From Cryptomeria japonica (taxonomy: Eukaryota > Streptophyta > Pinopsida > Cupressales > Cupressaceae): DNA of 62,000 nucleotides. This document shows, in pieces, positions 10,986-23,279 of this stretch. The position numbers and the translations under genes were made by a program. Below the pieces are notes generated by a model. The model had not been told where the DNA came from, did not search any database, and was given only the letters and a program-made list of their open reading frames with translations. The stretch lies in assembly GCF_030272615.1 (NCBI RefSeq), contig NC_081415.1, positions 417,352,757 through 417,414,756 on the forward strand. Direction: 5' to 3'. Within the stretch, counting starts at the first letter, position 1; each line of letters opens with the position of its first letter.

Positions 10986-11563
10986 TGCGTGTTGTGTGCA
11001 TGGCTGCTAGATATCAAACTAACCCAAAAGAGAGTCATGCCACTGTTGTAAAGAGGATATTCAAATACCTAAAGGGGACTGTGGATTATGGTTTGTGGTA
11101 TCCAAGGAATGATGATTTCATGCTATGTTCTTGCATTGATGCTGATTGGGCTAGTGATGATGACCGAAAGAGCACTATCAGTGGAACATTCTTTTTGGGT
11201 AAGAAGTTGGTTTGGTTTCATGGGCAAGTAAGACACAAGATTTCAGTGTCCTTATCTACTTCTGAAGCTGAGTATATTATTGCTGGTAGTAATTGCACTC
11301 AGGTAGTTTGGATGAAGCAAATGTTGAAAGATATCAGAATTATCTATGATGAGCCTATTGCCATATACTGTGATAATTCCAATGCTATTAACATGTCAAA
11401 TAATCCAGTACAACATTCAAAGACTAAGCATGTGTCAATCAAATATCATTACTTGAGAGAGCAAGTTAGTGAAGAGATGGTGAAGTTGGAGTATGTATCT
11501 ACAAAGGAACAAATAGCTGATATTTTTACTAAGCCTTTGCCTGCAGATACATTTATCTATTGA
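10986..11563 (+). pseudogene. Copia B RNase H domain
   Basis: Open from 10814 to 11563. Typical copia RNase H features include CIDADWASDDDRKSTISG, SLSTSEAEY, AIYCDNSNAI, and HSKTKHVSIKYHYLRE, ending with EQIADIFTKPLP. The acidic residues expected for catalysis are visible. This is the best preserved domain of the element and ends at a stop about 340 bp before the 3' LTR. Confidence 0.88.
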
Positions 11564-11907
11564 GAGACAAGTTGGTGGTATCTATCCCTCCTGTTGATAA
11601 CTATATGCATTGAGTTGTATCAATCTGGTGGATTTCAGAGCCTTATCTTTTTATCTGGATTGATGAGTTGGTGATGCTCCTTTGGTGGAGTAGTTTGATA
11701 TCCTGGTTGTGTGTCTCAGGGAGAGAGAATCATGATTTGGTTATCTGTTTTGAGATCTTTAGCATTGTTGTCAAAGGGGGGGAGAGATCGTGTGAAAAAC
11801 TGCTTTATCTATCTTGAACTTAGGGGGAGTTTGCTAGAGATATCTTATTTCTTTGCATTGACTCTTTTTCACATTCATATGTTGCAATCAATGCCAAAGG
11901 GGGAGAT
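11564..11907 (+). other. Copia B 3' untranslated region with polypurine tracts
   Basis: Three purine-rich G tracts occur: about 11777-11789 (GGGGGGGAGAGA), about 11820-11828 (AGGGGGAG), and 11896-11906 (AAAGGGGGAGA), the last touching the LTR. The last is the expected plus-strand primer. The upstream ones could be additional priming sites. Confidence 0.75.
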
Positions 11908-13138
11908 TGTTGGTCATTATTGCTGCTAGGATATGTTGTTGTCATTGATGTCAACATATTCCTGTAACTTGTTCCAGTGTGTTTGGGAAGATCTTATGAT
12001 TCGGTTTTGCAGTTTTGTTTTGATGATCACTATTTTGCAGAGTTTAGTATTTCTTCCAGTAATTTCGGTGTGATCGGATCTTATGTTGAGATTTTGGGAT
12101 ATTGTTTTGGATGATCTTGTGTATCATCATTTCAAATGGATCATGATTTGGTGCTCAACAAGTTATCTTTCTTCATGATAGTTTCTGATCGGTTGTGTTC
12201 TTGAGCTTTCAGACGTTGACAAATGAAGATTTTATAAGTGGTGTTGGCGTAGCTATTCCTGATGATTCTGACATTCTTTTTGGTGTTCCCTAGTTGTGTC
12301 CTATTTGTTTTGATAATCTACATTGATCGTTGTGCATGTTTTTGGTGGTTTTAATAAACTGGTGATGATTTTTGTGTTATGTGTTATTTTTGGTGGTGTA
12401 GTGTGTTGCGGTTGATCTTGGCATGATTTTCGGTGGAGTTGGACATTTAGGAATTTGATTTAGATCCATGTTATGTCATTTAAATCATTATATTGGTCCA
12501 GTGGTTGATCTTTGCATCATGTGATGTAATTGTGAGTTGAGGGTTTATTTGACCTTGTTATCAAGGTTGATGATTTGTATATATAGGTGATATTGCCATG
12601 TAATTTAGTAGTCGAGGTAGTGTCTGCATTATCAGAGAGTGGTATATGTGTGATCAAGTGATTCATCCTTCAGTGTTGTGATTGAGGAGAGATTGGTGTT
12701 GCTTAGAAGACAACTGTGCTTAACCGGAACTGTAATCAGGCATTTGGAGATGCTATTCTTTCAGTTCATTTCTTCAAGATTGTAGTTCAAATCTTATTGT
12801 AAGTCAGTGAGACTTCCTTGAGGGTTGTAGTCTTATGGGCCATTATCTTTTGAGCAGTGAGCTCTAGGCAGTGTGCCTGAATGCATGTGCATTCCCCATT
12901 GTAATATTTTCACATACTACTACAGAGTATCATCTTACTATGGGTAGGTTCCCACCGTGGTTTTTCCTTTAACCGGGTTTTCCACGTCAAAATCTTGGTG
13001 TTGTGTGTTGTGCCATTAATTTGCTTATCTTTATTATTGTTGTAGTTTATCAAATCTATTTTTGTGATTAGGTTTGTGTATCTGGTTTAGACTTATTCAC
13101 CCCCCCCCCTCCCAGTCTCCTCATTGTTGTTGCCAATA
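11908..13138 (+). repeat. Copia B 3' LTR
   Basis: Direct repeat of 6113-7351 with many substitutions and small indels. It contains an extended C run (13100-13109) where the 5' copy has a shorter mixed tract. It ends GCCAATA, where the 5' copy ends GCCAACA, so the terminal CA has been lost by mutation. Confidence 0.88.
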
Positions 13139-14262
13139 TTGTTCAAATTAAAATGTTTTCATTAGGTTTTAAAAGTTATAATGTTTTAGAAGGTAATTGT
13201 TATTATATCATATTATATGCTAGCTTTTTTTAATTGAGTAGTTATGAATACATGATTATTTTAGGTTATTATATATAAATTGAAAAGCATCATGTAATTA
13301 CATAGATTTATGTATTTTAATAATTAATTGAATTTACATTTCTATAAATAGAATGATAACTTATTTTTCTCTAAAGATGTAATTGTGAAAATACTTATCT
13401 TTTGTACCATATTATGATCCTCTAACGGTCATATGATGAATACATCACTCAAAAAATGCCTTGTAGTGTGCCCAAGAGATTGAATAACCACAAACATTCC
13501 CTAGTTTACCATATCTTTAAGTCAATGTCCAATGTCAAGAAAATAATTTATTTGTCTCATCTTCATATTTTTAATTTTGTTGAATTGTAATGGCTAATAT
13601 TCCCTTGCACATCTTATGACTAACCTTTCTTCATCCATGTGCTTTTCATTAACCATCTTGTGTGATTAGGATACTCACCTATTCTAAGCATCGACACTAT
13701 GCCTAAATTCATATATTTCATTAGTTCTTGTGATTGGAGTATGATGTTGGTGGATGAAAATACACTATATATTCTAGTTTTTAAATTCTTTTTTGGTCTA
13801 CAGTTGGAGTTATGTCAATCCGAGTTTAGGTTTTTACAATGACAAAGTGATAGTGTATAGGGAATGTGTTGCATTCATATTTCTTTAGATATGTTGATGA
13901 TGCAATTTTACGATTTGGATTTTTTATATTAGGTGATGCTATGTTGAGCATCTGCAAGTGTTTTTGGTGGTTCAAATTATAATTTGAATAAGTTGAGTTG
14001 GTGTGCCTTAATTGTTTTATCTCTTGGAGTCAACCTATAATATTTCTGCATGTGCAATAGTGTGTTGATCCATAAGCATTAATTTGGGATGGATAGAAAG
14101 GTGTGTTGGCATGGTGTGATGCTTCACATCCCTCATTCTACCTTTTGCATTTCCTTGACGAGCGTTTTTGGACTGGAAATTTATATCTACATGTTACATC
14201 TAATTAGACCGACCAAATTGATGTTATTGTGACTGTGAATGGTATATAAATGATGAGATCAT
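13139..14262. other. Probable left part of copia C LTR
   Basis: No coding signal. A TATA-like TCTATAAATAGA lies near 13342. Element G inserted at its right end, as shown by the ATCAT duplication. The far side of G (25438-25983) is the 3' portion of a copia LTR followed by a primer site. This block is therefore plausibly the 5' portion of that LTR, but its left border is not defined. Confidence 0.45.
14258..14262. repeat. Target-site duplication, left copy
   Basis: ATCAT immediately before the 5' LTR of element G, repeated at 25433-25437. Five bases is the usual length for LTR retrotransposon insertion. Confidence 0.92.
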
Positions 14263-15012
14263 TGTAGACACCCAAAATTGTCCAGTCTAATTAAATAAAT
14301 ATTTTATTTATTTAATTATCTAAGCTTAATTCTTCTATTAATTAAATAAATCTTTATTTATTTAATTAATTCATTTATCCTCTTCTAGCCTTATTTCTAA
14401 ATTAAATAAATATCTTATTTATTTAATTGATCCCACTCCTTCTATTAATTAAATAAATCTTTATTTATTTAATTAATTCATTAACCTTTTCTACCCATGA
14501 CACATGTCATTCATCTCTTAATTCATACACTACCTACCCCTTTCATTATTTTATTATTTCTTTTACCTACCCTCTAATCATAGCCGACCTCCTTTTACAC
14601 CTCTCAATCTTATCCCTCCATTTCTTATAGTGTCTTCTATATAAGGAGATGCTTCCTTCATTATCAAACCCTAACCATTCTATGAATTCTAATCAATCAT
14701 TCTAACTACTTGATCAATTGACTACACTACGATCCTACTAGCAACCACATTCCGTTCTTTGTTGAGCTCTTGTGCACATAAAATCTGAGAGCAAATATAT
14801 CAAGCAAGATCAATGGAGATAGGAAGAATGGAGATCCAAACCCTATTGGACATGTGATGGTATAATCTTTGTGATTTCATTTGACTTGCATTGTCTTAGG
14901 TAATCTTCATATGTTATGGTGGATCTTTGTTGTTGTTAGGCTAGGGTTTTGTGGTTGAATTCATTTAGCCTTTCAATATTGTTATTATTGTTATCCATTT
15001 TCACCATATACA
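14263..15012 (+). repeat. Element G 5' LTR
   Basis: Begins TGTAGACACCC and ends CATATACA. It contains several TTAAATAAAT-type direct and inverted copies in its first 220 bases and a TATA-like TCTATATAAGGAG near 14637. It aligns with 24683-25432 without indels and with 9 substitutions. Confidence 0.95.
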
Positions 15013-15034
15013 TTTTGGCATGCCCCGTGGGACA
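15013..15034 (+). promoter_or_regulatory. Element G primer-binding site
   Basis: TTGGCATGCCCCGTGGGAC lies two bases after the LTR. This is not the initiator-Met type used by the copia elements here. I do not assign the tRNA. Confidence 0.6.
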
Positions 15035-15171
15035 TGGATTTTTGTTAGATCTGTGTTTTTTTTTCAGATTTTTTTAACCCTATATTGTTGTTTTGTAAAA
15101 CAATTTGGAGAATAATCTTGTGCAGCTAGGCTTTTGGACACAAAATCAAGATCTTGGAGAGATTCGATCAT

Positions 15172-15990
15172 ATCTCACAAACGGCTAGGAAATTTTACAC
15201 CAAATTTTTTTTGCAGGTTGAAGAAAGTATCAGGAGCTCTCAATACAAAATTCAGAATTTTTGGAGCAAATTTTCATTTTCTATGAATTTTTTATGATTT
15301 TTCATAAAAAATTAATTTTGAGAGCAAATGAGAGAATGTTTTGGATTTTCTTACATTTTTGGAAATCTCTCATAATTATACATAGGATCTATTCTTTTTT
15401 ATTTTAATTTTGATGCAAAATATTTCCCTAAAAATTGGATCTTTAAAAATTAGGGTTTTCCTTATTTTCATCAGATCTCACAAACGGCTTCGAATTTTGA
15501 CATAAAATTTTTTTGCAGGTTAGGAAAAGTATCAGAAAGATTCAGTAAAAATGTCAGAGTTTTTGGATTGATTTTGCATTTTATATGAATTTTTTATGAT
15601 TTTTCATAAAAAAATAATTTTGAGAGCAAATTAGTGAATTTTTTGGATTTTCTTACATTTTTGGAAATCTCTCATAATTATACATATGATTTGTTCTTTG
15701 TGATTTTAAATTTGATGCAAAATTATTCTTCAAAAATCAGATCTTTGAAAATTAGGGTTTTGCATTATTTTACTAATATCTCACAAACTGCTTAGATTTG
15801 TTGCAAAAAAGTTTTTTTACAGGTTTGGATGACCATTAGGACTCTCCAGTAAAAATTTCAGATTTTTTGAATCGATTTTGCATTTTATATGAATTTTTTA
15901 TGATTTTTCATAAAAAATTAATTTTTGGAGCAAATTAGCAAATTTTTTGGATTTTCTTACATTTCTGGAAATCTCTTGAAATTTTACAAG
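15172..15990 (+). repeat. Three tandem copies of a 303-bp unit in the G leader
   Basis: The anchor ATCTCACAA occurs at 15172, 15475 and 15778, exactly 303 bases apart. Each copy repeats TATGAATTTTTTATGATTTT and TGGATTTTCTTACATTT, with substitutions. The third copy is partial. The block lies between primer site and gag and is non-coding. Confidence 0.88.
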
Positions 15991-16259
15991 TGGTTTTTTT
16001 TTATGATGAATCAAATCTTTTAATTGGTCAACAAAATGCATTGTTGAAGGCCCCTATTTCACAAAGTCTTTTGGATCTAAAATTTACCTAACTTGTGTAC
16101 TTGCAGGAAGGGGTGATCATTTGAAACAATCCAAACTACTAATAAATATTTGTTGCAGGTCCTTGGCAAGGGTTTTTGGATTTTTATTGTGTGCCTTGTT
16201 TTCATAGACTAGCAAACACTTCAATTGGTGCACTAAAATTGAATCATTGTCTTTTGTGT

Positions 16260-16860
16260 CTTGAGCAATAGGCTCTTTTTGTTTAATCTTTAGAGGGCCT
16301 GTCTTCCCGTGTGGTCATTAGGACTACTAGTGAGAAGAGAACAATCCAAGTGGTAGCGAGGAAAACCCACCTCTTTCGAACCACTAAAAACAACTGTATT
16401 CATGGTGAAAACTATGATAACATGTGCTAATTAGTTCATACCGACACTATGTCTCCCCATAAACCCGTTTGATCAAATTTATTTGATCATTTGTAGGGCG
16501 TAACCCCTACCGGCTGGGAGCCTTTTGTATTTACAGAGCTGAAAGTGCCGCATGTATGGCCACACGAGCGGATGCCCTTACTAGCACCTTTTTGTTTTAG
16601 AAGCCAAAATCTTTCTAGTTGTTGAGGCAGGAGGTCGGACCTCTGGTAGCGGCCCACACACATACGATTCTTAGTAGAGATACAAAGTTTGCCACGAGGA
16701 GTTTTCGTGGGGACTGATGCTTGGCTGACCCGAGAAGTGAGTGTCGAGGGTGGAGCCAATGAGTTCAAGCATCTAAGTATCCGCTCTGAATAGCGTAGCC
16801 TCGAGGGTAAAACCCCATGTGGGGTCAACAACTATTGTCTTGGCCAGCCATAAAAATTGT
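16260..16860 (+). other. GC-richer leader block of element G
   Basis: This block stands out from its AT-rich surroundings. It has several short complementary stretches and no sustained plus-strand ORF. The antisense ORF at 16487-16831 has no family features. As a non-coding segment between the leader repeats and gag it could hold a packaging or translation signal, but that is inference. Confidence 0.45.
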
Positions 16861-17574
16861 GCTTGACTTATTTTAAACATTCAAAACATTCAAGACCAAA
16901 CAGCAAAACATTGTGTCTTTTGTGTCTTCAAGTGTGTGCAAAACATTTTTACATCAAACAACACACTTTTCTTGGAGTTATTTTGAGTCTAAACACTTGC
17001 AAACATTGAGTCCTCATCAACATTGTGTCCTCTTGTCATGAAAAACAGTCAAACATTCAGATTTGGTCACAACCAACAACTTCACAAATTGGAAAAATTT
17101 TACAGTCCAGCAAACAGGAGCAATCAGTTTCGGAATTCTTGAGCTTCCTAGGTTGTTTCTCCAGGTTTTCATCTAGCATTCAACTTGTCTTTGGGTCTCA
17201 CAAAGTCCATCATTGCTTTACATCTTCCATTAAATTTACATCTGTCTAAACTTGAGTCAAAAGGTCACTTGCTTGTCCTCATCATACTTTGTCAACACAC
17301 TACATACAACAACATTTTGCTAAGTGGTCCCTCATCAAGGTCTATCACCTTTGGGTCTCATTTGGTCTTACTTAGAGTCAAAGTCAACTTACCTCATCAA
17401 GAGAAACTATCCTCTCTTTGGAAGTCACACCTACTCTACTACATACATACTTGGTCTTACACTTTGGACATTGCAAGTACACTTCAGATTCATTTACATT
17501 CCATTCAACTCTTGGTCTTCCATACTTTTTCCATTTTTCATCTAGTCTCACACATCTCAGTCAATACCTAGTTC

Positions 17575-20140
17575 ATGGTTGAAACTTGTCTTCAAAAATC
17601 TAGGAGAGAAACTAAAGAGGCTCAAGAGTCTGCAAACATGAGTTCTTATGAGTATGACAATGATATCTTTTTCAATTCTGATCATATTACATTACTCGAC
17701 ATGGATGCCTATAGAAACATTCCAAATGTTGAGAACATGGGCACTACAAACAACAATGATACACACAATGATGATATGGACAACTTTTCAGTACATTTAG
17801 TAGATGTGGAAGAATCCATAATGGATCCTCGCTTCAATCAATTGATTGAGGAAATAATGAGGAGGGATAGACAATACTTCTTACAAATGATGGCACAAAA
17901 TGGAGACAAGATACCTCATGATTTTGACATGTCTCAAATAATGGAAAATCAACCTTGCAACAAACTCACTCAAACATGGATCAAAGGAGACCTAATAGTG
18001 GAGGCAATAGAAGACCACATCTTGTGCCTAAATCACCATCATCTTTGTTTCAAAAACTAGAGATCCCACATACACATGGTCAAGCATATGATACTCACCT
18101 TCACAGACCGTTATGGAAGTCTTATGCAGAAAGATATGCTCAATCACATACCAATGCTAAGGATCAACCACCAAAGCAATTGGATATTCAAAGGTGTGCT
18201 CAAAATTTGGACACAAGGAAACCCCGTGTCAAATTTGGGGCTAACACATTAGAACACAACATGCCTGTAGAGTATGGTATACATGGACAAAATAGATATG
18301 GCATTCCTCAACATGAATCTATACCAAGTGGTCCATATACACATCAGCACTATAGACCTCCTCCATATGAACATGTGTATGATCAATATCATCCATATAT
18401 GCAACATGCTCCTCCTCCAATTAGTGCCTCAAGCATGGGGTATGGTCCAAGAAGTCGATCTCCACCTAAGAGCGATTTGGAGCAACAAATCAAGGACTTA
18501 CAAAAGAAAATGGAGGACATAAATACACCAAAGTCAACATACACAATGAGAGACATATGTCCTTATCCATTTGACAAGAGCATTCCAATGCCTCCATTTC
18601 CTACACACTTTGTGACGCCTAAGTTTGATAGGTATAGAGGAAAAGGGGATCCTAAGGCACACATAAGATAGTTTTTCACAGCTTGCATTGAGGTAGTAGC
18701 AAAAGAGACATATTTGATGAGATTATTCCCACAAAGCCTAGGTGATCAAGCTATGGAATGGTTCTCCCAACTTCCACCTGGTATTAAGTCATGGGGTGAC
18801 TTAGCAGAGGCATTTATCCAACATTTCTCCTACAACATAGAGACAGACATATCAGTCACTACTTTGTGCAACACCAAGCAAAAAGAGGGAGAATCTTTTG
18901 CATCATTCTTACAAAGATGGAGAAATCTAGCCAGCAGATGCTCTTGTGAAATTCCACAAAAATAAATGGTAGAAATGTTCACCTAGAATGTTAATAAAGA
19001 CATTGGCTATGATCTAAGAAAAGCTTGTTTTTCCACCTTCAAGGACGTTATTGAAAAAGGCTTAGCGATAGAAAAGGTCCTAATTGAACAAGGAGTCATC
19101 AAGATATTCAAGGAAAACAAAGATGACTTTAAAGGAAAAGACAAGCCAAGATTTTGGAATAAAAACAAGAACACAGTCAATGATGGTGTTGTTGATGCCA
19201 ACACAGTGCGACCCAAATTCATTTTTTCTGGATCAAGTTCTACAAACAATCAAGTGAATACTCAAACAACTTCCAGATCATGAAGGAAGTACACCCCATT
19301 GGGAGAACCACTTGAGTCAGTCTTCAAGAAGCTAGTGGCAAACAAGGTAATCATAGTTCCAGATTTTCCTCCATATGAACCAAAGGTTAAACCAAATTGG
19401 TGGAATGATGATGAGTATTGTGAATTTCATAAGAGTAAGGGTCATAAGACAGGAAATTGTCATCGACTAAAGAACATCATACAAGATCTCATTGATAGAG
19501 GTGACATTGAGATTGAAGGACACTCATCCAATCAAGAACATGAGATGTTTAAGGAACCATTCCCAAAACATGACAAGGGAAAAGCTAAAGCCATAGATGA
19601 CCAAAGAAATTATACCAGAGCATCTTATAACTATGATTCAACTGTTAATCACATTTCAATGGACAATTATGTCTCTACCATTATCATCAAGGACAAAAAC
19701 CCCAAGAATTCTACTGAGAGAACCAAGATTGTCTTAAAAGGCATTGGATCTTCTTCCGAACCTACCTCTGAATGTCATGTTACAACCCATCAAGGTAAAT
19801 TCACTTTGCAAGGTGCTCCAACTAAAAACATCGCTTCCTCATCAACCAAACCTGAGTATGACCTTGTAGAATAGTTAGGGAAGACACCCACACTCATCTC
19901 CATCCTTGAGCTCTTATGCATATCCCCCGCACATAAAGCCATTCTTGACAAAATCTTGAGAGACACCGCCATTCCTATTGATCTAAACGTGGACCAGTTT
20001 CAAGCCATGGTGGGATACCTTTCCATTCCACACTCCCTTACATTCACAGAAGCCGATGATGCCTTCGTAAGTCAGCCACATAATGAACCACTACACGTTG
20101 AAGCCTTCATACCAAACATAGAATCAAATGAGTCCTGATA
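17575..20140 (+). pseudogene. Element G gag, degenerate
   Basis: The probable start is the ATG at 17575 (MVETCLQKSRRETKEAQ). After about 18000 the sense continues in another frame to 20138. The Gag core similar to the retrotransposon gag family reads LFPQSLGDQAMEWFSQLPPG (about 18723-18782) followed by SFASFLQRWRNLASRC. A zinc-binding segment YCEFHKSKGHKTGNCHRLK (about 19414-19470) follows, as in Tat-type gypsy Gag. A coiled-coil-prone stretch (SDLEQQIKDLQKKMEDI) lies near 18470. In-frame stops fall at about 18669, 18963, 18984, 19281 and 19872. Function would be particle assembly and RNA packaging, here likely supplied in trans. Confidence 0.85.
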
Positions 20141-20690
20141 GATGAAGGAGCAGGTCTAAACATTTGTACATTGAACACTATTAAACAATTGGGATATTCT
20201 GACAAAGCTGTGAATTCTACAAACAAAATTACTATCAAAGCATATGATGATGAAGAGCGTTCATCCAAGGGTACAGTCACCTTACTTCTCAGAGTTGGGC
20301 CAGTTACAAAGGATGTGGTTTGTCAAGTACTTGATCTGGATCTCACATACAACATATTGCTAGGATATCCTTGGATTCATGAAATGAGGGCAGTCCCATC
20401 TACATATCACCAATGCATTAAGTTTCCTCACAATGGAGTTGAAATAACAGTTAATGCTGACCCAAATCCATTCATATATTGCAACAATCTATGACCTAGA
20501 TCAGAAATAACAATTCCAACCAATCGAGAAGTTGTTCCATCTTCAGCATATGTGGATCTAGAATCATTAGAAGCTTCTACGTCAAAACAAACAGAGCTAA
20601 AAGAAAAATTCAAGATTAAAGACATGGGATGTAGTGAGTATATCTTTCATGTTGATCAACTCCCACTATCTCCTAAGACATTCAGTTGAC
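20132..20690 (+). pseudogene. Element G retropepsin-like protease remnant
   Basis: After a frame shift at the end of gag, VLIDEGAGLNIC (from 20132) occupies the place of the retropepsin active site. The residue after Asp is Glu rather than Ser or Thr. Downstream, VTLLLRVGPVTKDVVCQVLD and YNILLGYPWIHEM are typical of gypsy protease domains. The frame breaks at the TGA near 20492, after FIYCNNL. Reverse transcriptase, which should follow, is absent. Confidence 0.75.
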
Positions 20691-21480
20691 AAGAACAATC
20701 TATAAACAATTTACAAGGAATTGGATGTGAACCACCTAGTGTTGTGGCTACTAAGTCTAAATGTAAATCTCCTCTAGTGGTGCAAGCAACTTTTATATCA
20801 ATAGTCCTAAGAGTGGATCCAACAAAGAATCTATTGAGCATATCACCAACCCTCTTAAGAACTCACATAGCCTTACCATTTCATCCACTCATTCCATTTC
20901 CATTCCACTCCCAGACTTGGATCAACAAGAATTACAAAAGCCCTTACTCATTGGGGATCAAAAATCAAGATTTGAAAAGAAAAATCTAAAAGTCAAAAAT
21001 AAAGAAAAGTCCTTTAATCCAAATCAAAATCAAAAGCTATTGGACTCTGCAAAAATCAAAGTCAAGGATAAAAATCCTATGAAAGAAAAGGAACAAGAGT
21101 TGATCTCCCCTAATATCAAAATAACTGGGGGCAAAAGTTCTAAAATTTCAAGTCAAAAAGAATACTTGTTGATCCTAAGTCTCCATCATGCTATCCTACT
21201 TTCACTTCTTTTCACAATCATAAGCCTTCATCACTCATCCACTTGTTCCTCACATCCTTTCCCTTCTGGTGATACATCATGGACCTTTAATGGAGCTTCC
21301 TCAAAGGACTTTGTTATCAGAGATGCCCAAACTTCTTTAGGTGACACGCATATGGGCCTACGTAGTCCACACACTAGTAATTCTATCTTAGTTCCTTTAT
21401 CAAGGAAGATAGTCACTCAAGCTACACATCATTCAGTCAAGGAACAATATAGTTACAATCATAAAGTCAAGCCTCACACA
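20691..21480 (+). pseudogene. Deletion scar between protease and integrase tail
   Basis: This is where reverse transcriptase, RNase H and the integrase core should be (about 3 kb in autonomous relatives), but fewer than 0.8 kb of Lys-, Ser- and Pro-rich sequence remain. A short WTFNGASS near 21280 resembles the start of a gypsy RNase H (W-x-x-F-D-G-A-S), with Asp changed to Asn. It may mark a surviving scrap. Confidence 0.5.
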
Positions 21481-21684
21481 TTTGAGGTAGGTGACCTGGT
21501 TCTCAAGGAAAACCCCAAAAATCAGCAAGACAGAGAGAAGAAGGGCAAGTTTGAACCAAATTGGCTTGGTCCTTACATCATTACAACACCATATGGATTT
21601 GGGGCATATCAGCTCTCAACTGCAGAAGGTGAACCTTTGGAGGATCCTATCAACAACATGCACCTTCATAGGTTCTACACATAG
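21420..21684 (+). pseudogene. Element G integrase C-terminal tail
   Basis: The frame ending at 21684 encodes HTFEVGDLVLKENPKNQQ, then GKFEPNWLGPYIITTPYG, FGAYQLSTAEGEPL and NNMHLHRFYT. This is the SH3-like tail typical of gypsy integrases (GDLVL...GKF.P.W.GPY....GAY.L). Only the tail survives; the zinc and DDE catalytic portions are missing. It shows that the internal deletion removed a central block but kept the 3' end of pol. Confidence 0.85.
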
Positions 21685-21703
21685 CTCTTTGGAATATCCT
21701 AAT

Positions 21704-21790
21704 TCAAAAATACAAAAAAATCAAAAATTTCAAAAATACAAAAAAAATCAAAAATTTCAAAAATACAAAAAAAATTATAAAACAAAAAAA
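21704..21790 (+). repeat. A-rich short tandem repeat
   Basis: About three units of roughly 26-28 bases with the pattern CAAAAATACAAAAAAA then TCAAAAATTT. It lies directly after the pol stop. Confidence 0.75.
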
Positions 21791-21799
21791 ATCGTTACT

Positions 21800-21950
21800 T
21801 GGTGAAAACCTGGCAAACAGGTGCCTTGTGACACAAAAAAAATTGAAAAATCAAAAAAGTAAAGAGAAATAATTTCATCCAATGGTAAAAACCACTTTGG
21901 TGGCGCCTTGGGCAAGTACCATGGTGAAAACTGGGTCACCAGTGCCATGC
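21800..21950 (+). repeat. Three spaced hairpins after pol in element G
   Basis: A TGGTRAAAAC motif is followed by a small hairpin and then GCC, three times. The stems are ACCTG/CAGGT (21808-21822), CCAC/GTGG (21892-21903) and ACTGG/CCAGT (21930-21943). Stem sequences differ while pairing is kept. Confidence 0.6.
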
Positions 21951-21999
21951 GTAGAGACATTGCTCCTCCCTCCTTCAGGATTCTCTTTCATCACTTCAC

Positions 22000-23279
22000 T
22001 TTGCACACACTCATGACCAATTCATCCATAATAAACTTACCCATTCCCATCATGGCTTGTTATTGATCTACCCAAGATTGGTTAGCCATTCATAATAAAC
22101 CTCCCTTTTCACCTCCCTTTCCATCCATAATAAATCAGATCCTATCTGTGGCTAAGGAAAATCCTACGTCTAGTGATGGGTGTGGAACTAAGAGCATCAC
22201 ATGTTTTGAGGAGTATAGTTTCTTCCAGCTTCCTTCAGTCTATCTGCGCACAATCCGCAATAAAGCAACATTTGCATCACAGATCTGCAATAAAGTATCG
22301 GTTTCATGGATTCAGTCAGTTTCAGATGAGACACAGCAACAACAATGGGCTTCAACAAATCAAATCTTTCAGCAGACTCAGACAACATATGGTTCAATGC
22401 TATCTATCCTTTTTGTGAAAGTAAACATTGTGACCACAATCAAATAAGACTTATACAAGTGACAAGACACACTAAACTTGAGGGCTACAGTGGATGTTGG
22501 TGTCGAGTCTTGGTTTTCTTTTGATTTCATCTTTTTTTTGGTGACATGTCTTTTAGCTTTTCTGGGATGTCTCTGACTAGAGATTCGATCTTGAGGATGT
22601 CTTTGACTAGAAAGGTGAGGATGGGGTATCGTCACCTATTTTTCTTTGCTATCTGTGGATTGTCTCTTAGTAATGCTATGACTTGTCCAAGGATATGAGG
22701 ACACTGTGATTCTAGTGTGAACTAGGGTATTCCTTGTTTGTGACTGTCTTATCTCCATGCAAACAGGTACAATGACTTTCTGGGTCGAACATATGCCTTG
22801 ATTGTCATAACCTACTTGCCATAATAAAGCTCAATGATGATAACGCACAAGAAGCTCTTTCACTTTCATATCTTCTGTCTTTCATCCCCCTTTCTTGATT
22901 GACTTCCATCATCCTTCTCGAGTCCACGTAGCCTGCTATCACATGACTGAGTATAATGACACACCAAAAACATTTGCATTTCATGTAGTTGCACCTACAT
23001 TACCACATATAAGCATTTTATACATACATATAGATATCACAACTGCATCACATCCTACACACAACACCTGTTAGCACAATTTACATTTGCATTATCATAT
23101 TCATCTACATTACATACATTCACATTTGCATCATGCATACACATATAAAACATAAAAGAAAAAAAAAATATATATATTGCATTGCATCATATACATATTT
23201 GCATCCATATCATAGAAACATACATCATGAAACATCTCATCACATAGGTACACATGCATATAGCTGCCGCAAAGATGAA
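22000..23279. other. Element G 3' non-coding segment, left part
   Basis: Between the integrase tail and the antisense PMD ORF no gene is recognised. Stretches with repeated CATTTGCAT and ACATACAT words occur at about 22970-23260. Short ORFs on both strands lack any family feature. Confidence 0.45.

Larger units (their letters stand above)
6113..13138 (+). mobile_element. Ty1-copia retrotransposon B, full layout, inactive
   Basis: Two direct repeats of about 1.24 and 1.23 kb (6113-7351 and 11908-13138) flank gag, protease, integrase, reverse transcriptase and RNase H in copia order. A primer site and a polypurine tract are in the right places. In the first roughly 250 aligned bases the LTRs differ at around 30 positions by eye, so this is a much older insertion than element G. 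Several in-frame stops and at least three frame changes make it non-coding today. No convincing 5-bp target duplication was found. Confidence 0.93.

Noticed and set aside
16487-16831. Minus-strand ORF of 114 codons in the gypsy leader
   Set aside because: No recognisable domain, and it lies in a non-coding leader; open by chance because of local GC content.
17185-17571. Plus-strand ORFs upstream of gag as an extra protein like that of Ogre elements
   Set aside because: Low-complexity Ser/His/Leu-rich translations overlap in two frames, with no domain and no link to the gag start.
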